In this document: positions 50,401 through 58,400 of the stretch, piece by piece
Position numbering within the stretch: the stretch's first letter is position 1
How the letters are laid out: each line of letters opens with the position of its first letter
From: Okapia johnstoni
Lineage: Eukaryota; Chordata; Mammalia; Artiodactyla; Giraffidae
Length of the DNA: 64,000 bases
Direction: 5' to 3'
NCBI GenBank assembly: GCA_024291935.2
Contig: CM044306.1
Span: forward strand, 25,379,501 to 25,443,500
Translations under genes and position numbers: made by a program
The notes under the pieces: generated by a model
Databases searched by the model: none
What the model was told of the DNA's origin: nothing
What the model saw: only the letters and a program-made list of their open reading frames with translations

Positions 50401-53400
50401 GCCAGATCCTGGATGAGGCTCTGAAGATCTGCAACTATATCTTCACTGTCATCTTTGTCTTGGAGTCAGTTTTCAAACTGGTGGCTTTTGGCTTTCGACG
50501 ATTCTTCCAGGACAGGTAAAGGGGGTTGGGGGATGAGGGATGGAGGAGTGGGCACATGTTTCCCAGGGAGATGCCCCAGAGGATCTAGTGCCTGAAGACC
50601 TTTCTTGACTCTTGGGGTTGAGACTCCACTCCAGGACCTAGACAGGGATGATGGTGCAGTGTGGGTGGGGGGATATCCAGGGCCTGGGAGATGGGAGGGG
50701 AGAGAGGGAGCCTGGCAAGAAAGGGCCTAGGGACAGTGAAAATCAGTGTGGCCTAGACTGGAGCCAGACTGCCTGGACCAGATCTGAATCTTGGCTCCAC
50801 CACTTAGAAGCTGGAAACTTTGGGTAAGTTACTTAAGTTACTTAATCACTCTCAGTTTCTTCAGCCATAGAATGGGATATAGTAACTGTATCTACATCAC
50901 AGAGTTGTGAAGATTTTGAGTTCCTATTTGTGAATATCAAATAGCACTTGACCCAGAGCAAATACCGTAGAAGTACTAGATAAAAAAAGCAAATGAATAA
51001 ACATGAAAAGCAGAGGCCCTAGAACTAAAGTCCTAACCCTACCTGTGGCACCAACTGGCTGTGCGACCGTAGCTAAACCGCACCTTCTCTGCAGGATGGA
51101 AAGGCTGGACAGGCTGACCTCCACTCTCCTTTCTGTGGCTGAGAACGTGCCACTCATGTTGCCACAACTACCCCCTCCTCTGCAGTGCCCCCTTCAGGGA
51201 GCTGTGTCCTGGGCTTTCAGGTGGAACCAACTGGACCTGGCCATTGTGCTGCTGTCCATCATGGGCATCACACTGGAGGAGATTGAGGTCAATGCCTCGT
51301 TGCCCATCAACCCCACCATCATCCGCATCATGAGGGTGCTGCGTATTGCTCGAGGTCAGTGCTGGCTGCCTGCCCACCGTGGCCACTCTTCCAGGGGAGA
51401 GATAGCAGAGGTCAGCTCTGACTGGCTAGGGAGGAGGTGGGTGTGGGTTCCATGAGCCTTTCTTCCAGCCTCTGCCAAAGGGGATGGGTGGGGGTGAAGC
51501 CATGGCAGCCTGGCTGGCTGGGGCTGGCTATCCCACCAGCCCCGGCTCTGGCCCTGGCCCTGGCTCCACCAGCTGTGTGACCTGGGACCTAGAGAGGCTA
51601 GCTCATGACATTGTCCTGTTCTGCAGTGCTAAAGCTACTGAAGATGGCTGTGGGCATGCGGGCACTGCTGGACACAGTGATGCAGGCCCTGCCCCAGGTA
51701 GCTGGGAGGTGGGAGTGGGTGGGAAGGGTCCTCTCGGGAAGGAGAGGGTACTCTCCAAAGGGGTGGGGGAAGCTGGCTCGGAGATCTAGTGGCACATTTT
51801 CCATTGCTTTTCCTCTTTTCCAGGTGGGGAACTTGGGACTTCTCTTCATGTTGTTGTTTTTCATCTTTGCAGCTCTGGGCGTGGAGCTCTTTGGAGACCT
51901 GGGTGAGTTGGGGTAGGGAGGGCAGAGGAGCCAGGGTTGGAGACTCAGGGACTGCTGGGCTAACTTAAGCCTCTCTCCCCTTCCCTCCTCCTCAGAGTGT
52001 GATGAGACACACCCCTGCGAGGGCCTGGGCCGGCATGCCACCTTTCGGAACTTTGGCATGGCCTTCTTGACCCTCTTCCGAGTCTCCACAGGTGACAACT
52101 GGAATGGCATCATGAAGGTGAGAGCCCCCCACAGTGAGGCCCCTCCCCGGGCTCAAGGAGATGGCCCCACTTCTTGGCTCAGATCGAACTCGATGTAAAT
52201 AAAAGCATGTAACCTTCTGCCCTCCATGCTGGAGCACTCTGAGACTCCCTCTCCCCAGGACATTCTCTAACTCACACTTCCCAGGACAGTGGCTCATGCT
52301 CTTCTGCCCCTCGGACACCATCACTCCCTCCTCCTGCCCTTCTTCTCCCCCTGCAAAGCTCTGTTACACAGGAGACCTGACTTCCTGTGAAAGCTCTGTC
52401 CACTGTCCTCCCACCCTCACTCCTCTAACGTGCCTCCCCAGGACACCCTCCGGGACTGCGACCAGGAGTCCACCTGCTACAACACGGTCATCTCCCCCAT
52501 CTATTTCGTGTCCTTCGTGCTGACAGCCCAGTTTGTGCTGGTCAACGTGGTCATTGCCGTGCTGATGAAGCATCTGGAGGAGAGCAACAAGGAGGCCAAG
52601 GAGGAGGCCGAGCTCGAGGCTGAACTGGAGCTAGAGATGAAGACGCTCAGCCCACAAGCCCCCTCACCACTGGGCAGCCCCTTCCTCTGGCCTGGGGTCG
52701 AGGGCCCCGACAGCCCTGGCAGCCCCAAACCTGGGGCCCCACATGCCACATCCCACACTGGAGCAGCCTCCCACTTCTCCCTGGAGCACCCCATGGTGAG
52801 CAGAGAGCGTCCCCCCCACTGCCTCTAGGGAATGTGGAACAAAGACGGGTGGTGTGGGTGCTCAGCGGCTCGGTGGGTGGGTGGTGTACAGGGAGCAGGC
52901 AGCAAGCAGACCCTAGGGCTCCTCCTGAATCACCTGACCCTCCTGCCTGGATGTGGAGAGGTAAGCAGGCCCTTGCCTGTCCCCAGAGGTGGCTGCCCAC
53001 ACTTGCAGTGTGGGGCCACCCCAGCAAGCCACTGGCACACTTGCTGGCTCATCTGTCCCGGTACCTCCAGCTTGGCTGGGACTTCCCTTCCTGGCTTTTA
53101 GGTTCAAGGTGGTTTTCTGTTTCCTACCTGTTTCTCTCTTACCTTTGCCCTGATTTTGCCGAACTTCTTTCCTTCCCCACCCTCAACCTGCCTGATGCCA
53201 TCTCTCAATCTTTTTTCCTGATCTTTCTTTCCCCTTCTCTGCCTCTGGGCTCTTCTCATTTTCCATCTCCTATCTCTCCTTCCTCCTCCTACACCTCTCT
53301 CTTCCCCACCTTCCCCACTGCCCCCTTTCTCTGTCTCTTTGTTGTTATTGTTATGTGTGTGTGCGCATGTGTGTACATATATGTGACCTCCTCTTTTTCT

Positions 53401-55461
53401 CTGTCTCTTCTCAATCCCTGCCATGACACTTCCCATCACTGCTCATCTGACCCTCACTCCCCTGACTCTTTGGCTCCCTTTATGGGCTGGTCCTTCCCAG
53501 GACAGACAGCTGTTTGACACCATATCCTTGCTGATCCAGGGCTCCCTGGATGGGGAGCTGAAGCTGATGGACGAGCTGGCAGGCCCAGGGGGCCAGCCCT
53601 CTGCCTTCCCTCCTGCCCGCAGCCCAGGCGGCTCCGACCCACAGGTTACTGTGTCCCTGTGCTGTGCCCCTTCCCCTGACTGTGCTGGGCTGTGCCATGC
53701 TGTGCCATGCTTCTGGGGAGGTGGGGGTGTTTCCTGCCCACTGGGTGTCTGGGGAAAGAACAGCTTTACCTCAGTTGAACTTTGGGCCTGGCAGGAGGTG
53801 GCCAGGGGTTCTTCAGGCTAAGATCGACTTCTGGAACACATAGTTGGAAGGTAGCGATGTTGAGATAACACTAATGAGGGAGAAGATTAGAGGGAAGAGG
53901 GGTTTGGAGAGGGCAATCGTAAGAAAGAACGTGGAAGAAAAGAGGAGCAGAAGATGAGTTGGCAGTGGGTTAGCAGATGGTCAGAGTGATGAACAAGATC
54001 CAGGGGAGAGGTGCTTTGGGGGTGAGTGCAGGTGGCCAGCGGACCCACTGAGGGACATGTCTTAGGCCACAGTCTGCTTCTTCTCCATATCCACTGCCCT
54101 CCCCACTAGTTCTCTGTTTGGTGGCCTTTTAAGCTTTGGAAACTGCTGGGCATTGTGGATGCTATCTGTAGCCAGTGGCTTCTAACCTGGCCCTGAGAGG
54201 GGGTGGAAGGCTCCAGCTGGGAGTGGGTTCAAGGACCTCATTTGAAATAGGACTTGGCTTCTTCCCCAAGACTTGCATCTTCCCACAGCAGCACATGCTT
54301 TTCTCCTCCAATCCCATCTCAGTGTGGTCTTCTGCTTCCTGAGGTCCTCTTCCTTCTCCTCTTGGGACCTGTCTTGCCACCTTTGACTCCCTCCACTTGG
54401 AGGTGCACCCCAAAACCCTCCTCCTAAGTCAGGGACTGCAGGAAAGCCCCCAGTAGACCCAGAGTGGAAGCAAGGAGACAGGTTTCAGCTGGAGATAGAA
54501 AGCCTAGTGTTCCATGGGCCATGATGGATGATAGGGTGGGCAAGCAGGTTCCCAGTACCCGGGACACCTGTTTGCTTGATCAAAGAAATGGACAGTGATC
54601 CTTAAATAGGAAGGGTCCTTGCTCTAGGGTTCCTGACCTCTTGTTGGATTCAGTCTCAGATAGACTGTAGGGTCCTGGACCTGGCAATGACCCAGAATGA
54701 TCCCTGGGAGATCAAGTCCCTTCCTGAGGCCTCTCCTCCTGAAGGAAGGTCATGGGGAAAGGTGCTGGGGGAGAAGAAGATGTTGAAAAGGTGACCAGGC
54801 AGTTAGCTCATCTAGGAGGCATGGCCCCACTCTCCCCCAGGGTCCTGCAGGCACTGAAGCCCAGCAGCAGATCCCAGGTGAGCCAGCCAGATGGTGTAGT
54901 GGCCCAACTGAGTGTGCCCAATTCAGGCCAGTGAGAGGAGAGCCTTCCCAGAACCCAGGCTGGAGAGGGCAGGCGGAGGAGGACCCAGGAGGGGAGATGC
55001 CAGAATTTGGGGGCAGGCCAAGTCCTGCCAGGCTTTTGGAAGCAGAGAGAATAGGCAGAAAGCGGTTGTCAGGCTGGCAGCTTTGTCCCCAGCATCCCCT
55101 ACGCTGCTCTGTCTTGCTGGGAGCAGAGAGGCGCTTTGCGGGCCTTTCTTCCTTTTTTTTTTTTTTTTCTGGTATCTTCTTTATAAGAGTCAGAAGCCCT
55201 CCCAGCTCCCTGCTCCCTCCCTGGATGGTGGTAATGTGGGAGGGGCTGTCAAGATTCCTGCAGCATCTTTAGAACCTGTTTCTATGTCTCCTCGCTTTGT
55301 CAGTGTTTGCTCCAGCTCTTTGGTGCCTGTGCAGCCTCTCTGATCAGAGCAGGGGTCTGAAGTGGGGGGGGGGGGTGCTCTCAGTTTACTTGGGAAAGGG
55401 GTGGGAAGAGAGAAAGGAGGGCCTTTCTCCTTATGCTCTGTGAACAATGGGAAAAGAGGGG

Positions 55462-55499
<38 letters not shown>

Positions 55500-58400
55500 A
55501 TGTGTGTGCGTGCACATGTGAGAGACGCACTGTCCTGGTTTCTTATGCCTGATCATCTCTCTCCCTGTCTAGATCCCTCTAGCTGAGATGGAGGCTCTGT
55601 CTTTGACGTCAGAGATTGTGTCTGAACTGTCCTGCTCTCTAGCTCTGACGGATGACTGTTTGCCTGATGACACTCACACACTCTTACTTAGTGCCCTGGA
55701 GAGCAATGTACATATACACAGCCCCGCACTGCTCCCCAGCCCCTCAGGGGCGGGCTGACTACGGGGCTCCAGATCCGTCCCCACTCACTCTGCCGCCAGC
55801 CCTACCCAGAGGCAGCACTTAGTGCACCAGGCTTTACTGAGGTCCCCCACTGTGGACAAAGAAATTAAATAAGATTCAATTGGGGCCTTGCCCAGAGGGC
55901 CCAGGGGCAGCGGTTGTGAAAGGGTTAATCCAGATGCCCAAGAGTGACAGAGCTCAAAACAGAGGTGTCATCAGGCAGCTGACCAACATGCCTGTCTGGC
56001 CACAGAGTTGGTTTTTGTATTTGGAGCCCCGTGCAGGCCAGCCCTCCCCTTCCCTGCACCCCTCCGTCCCACCTCCCCTTCCCACCTCCCCCCAACATGA
56101 GCCATTCACCACCACGCAGTGGGTGAGAGCTACATCTCTGCTGCTACCACCATGCCCTTCTCCACCTGGGCGGGAGGCCGTTCCTGTCTCCCCTGTCCCT
56201 GTCCCTCGGGGTTCCCACGTCCAGAGGGGCTTCTTTGTGTTCTGACAGTTCCTCCACTTTTACCCAGCTCTCCCATCCACATCTAACAGTGAGCAGCCCC
56301 CTCCTCCCTCCCTTCCCCTCCTCTTGGGACTTAAGGAGGGACAGGGGCCCATTTCTCACAGCAGGGCTCTGTTGGCCATAGATTCGGGGTCCCTGGGGGT
56401 CTTGGAGTGGTTGGCAGAAGTGGAACCTGGGGCTGAGAGAGGAAGCAGAGGATCCAGACTGTTTTCTGACAGTCATTCTCAGGCCGGCTGGGACTACTTA
56501 CCTGGCTGAGTCTGCAAGGGGACAGGAATCTACGGCCTCTCTGAGAACTAGGAATGGACAGGAGAACTAGGAATGAGAACTAGAGATGGAGAAATCTTTT
56601 GGGAACAAATCTTGTTTCCCTCCATCTGGGGTCAAAAGCTGATGACTGCCTTTCTTTGAAATACGATTTAAAAAATCCACTCTCATCTCTAGTCTGTCCA
56701 CTAAGGGAGGACCTGAGACCTTGGTATCCAGGCCTTGCTCACCACCCACCATCTGCCAGAGTCATTGTTTAATTAAAGAGAGGTGGGGAGGTGGGTAAAC
56801 CAGCTGTGACCCATCCCCTTAGTGTTCATCCGTCATTCAGCTCACATTAACCCAGCCCTTGTCTAGTGCTGGGTGCTGCTGCTGTGTTAAGAACTGGATG
56901 ATGAAACAGCCTCTGTTCTGCAGGGAGTCTCTGGCTGCCTCCTCTTCTACTCATTGGGAAGGTCCTCCCCCACTCATCAATCCCCCCACAGCCCCAGCAC
57001 AGTAATTGAGATAGGGAGTATGTGCGTGTTAAGTCACTTCAGTCGTGTCCGACTCTGTGACCCTATGGACTGTAGCCTGCCAGGCTCCTCTGTCCACGGG
57101 ATCCTCCAGGCAATCTCCAGGTGGGATGCTGGGGGCGGGTGGCACTATTAGCTTTTAACTCTCCACTGTGCAGCTTCAGAGCCTCTCAGTGAGGCCTTGA
57201 GTAAGAGCTCTTGGGCTGCCTGCAGGGCTGGGGGCTGGGGGCTGCTCTCCCTCCCTTCAACACCTCCTCACCTCTCCGTCATCCCCAGTGGGAAGCTCCA
57301 AGAAGTAGTATGAATAGTTTTCTGGGGGCAGGGCATCCTCCTACCCACTTCCTCTCTGTGTTTGGAAGGCTCATCCATGTGTCTGGTCCTTCTCCCCAAC
57401 CACATTCATCCCATCACCACCTTGTCCAGGGAGGGGATGGGGGCCAGGGTCTGGGTGGGGTGGTGGGCTTCTGATTTCCATCGCCAAGCTCTGCCTCAGT
57501 TACCCAATCTGATGCCCCTCTTCCTCCCACTTCTCACCCCACCCGCCTCACCCTGTTCCTTTTGCAGATGGAGTCCCACCCTGAGGAAGTGCCCGTCATG
57601 CTGGGACCAGATCTGCTGACTGTGCGGAAGTCTGGGGTCAGCCGAACGCACTCTCTGCCCAATGACAGCTACATGTGCCGGGATGGGAGCACTGCCGAGG
57701 GGTCCCTGGGACACAGGGGCTGGGGGCTCCCCAGAGCTCAGTCAGGTACCAAGGCTGGGGGCAGGCCCGCTTGGCTCACACTGGGAGATCCTTCCTTGCC
57801 TAAGCTCAGTCCTGCCCTCTGGAAGTAGGGGTACTGAGGCAGTCAAAGAGGCCTCTCCTACCTCTGAGGAGCCCCCAGCCTGAGGGGAGTGGCTTTCAAT
57901 CCAGGGTGGGGATGGGGTGGTGAAAGCAGAGGCCCCAGTTGGGGGAGAGTGGACAGTGGATGGGAGGGACTCAGGTGGGGGCCAGCGCATTGACTCTCCA
58001 GGTCTTCTCTCTACCCCCCCACCTCCCCTCACAGGCTCCATCTTGTCCGTCCACTCCCAGCCAGCAGACACCAGCTACATCCCGCAGCTTCCCAAAGATG
58101 CACCCCATCTGCTCCAGCCCCATGGTGCTCCCACCTGGGGCACCATCCCCAAATTGCCCCCTCCAGGCCGCTCCCCTTTGGCTCAGAGGCCACTCAGGCG
58201 CCAGGTAAGCTTGTATAGAGGGTGGGCACGGGGTGGTGCTGGCCTCTCTGCTGGGAATCCTAGGCTGTTGGTGATGATGAGGCTTGCCACTTCCATTCTC
58301 CCAGCAAACATTTATTGTGTGCCAATGATGTGCCAGACTGAATTCTAGATGCTGGGGACACAATTCTAGGCAAAGCAAAGTGGTCTGTGTCCCCTTGGGG

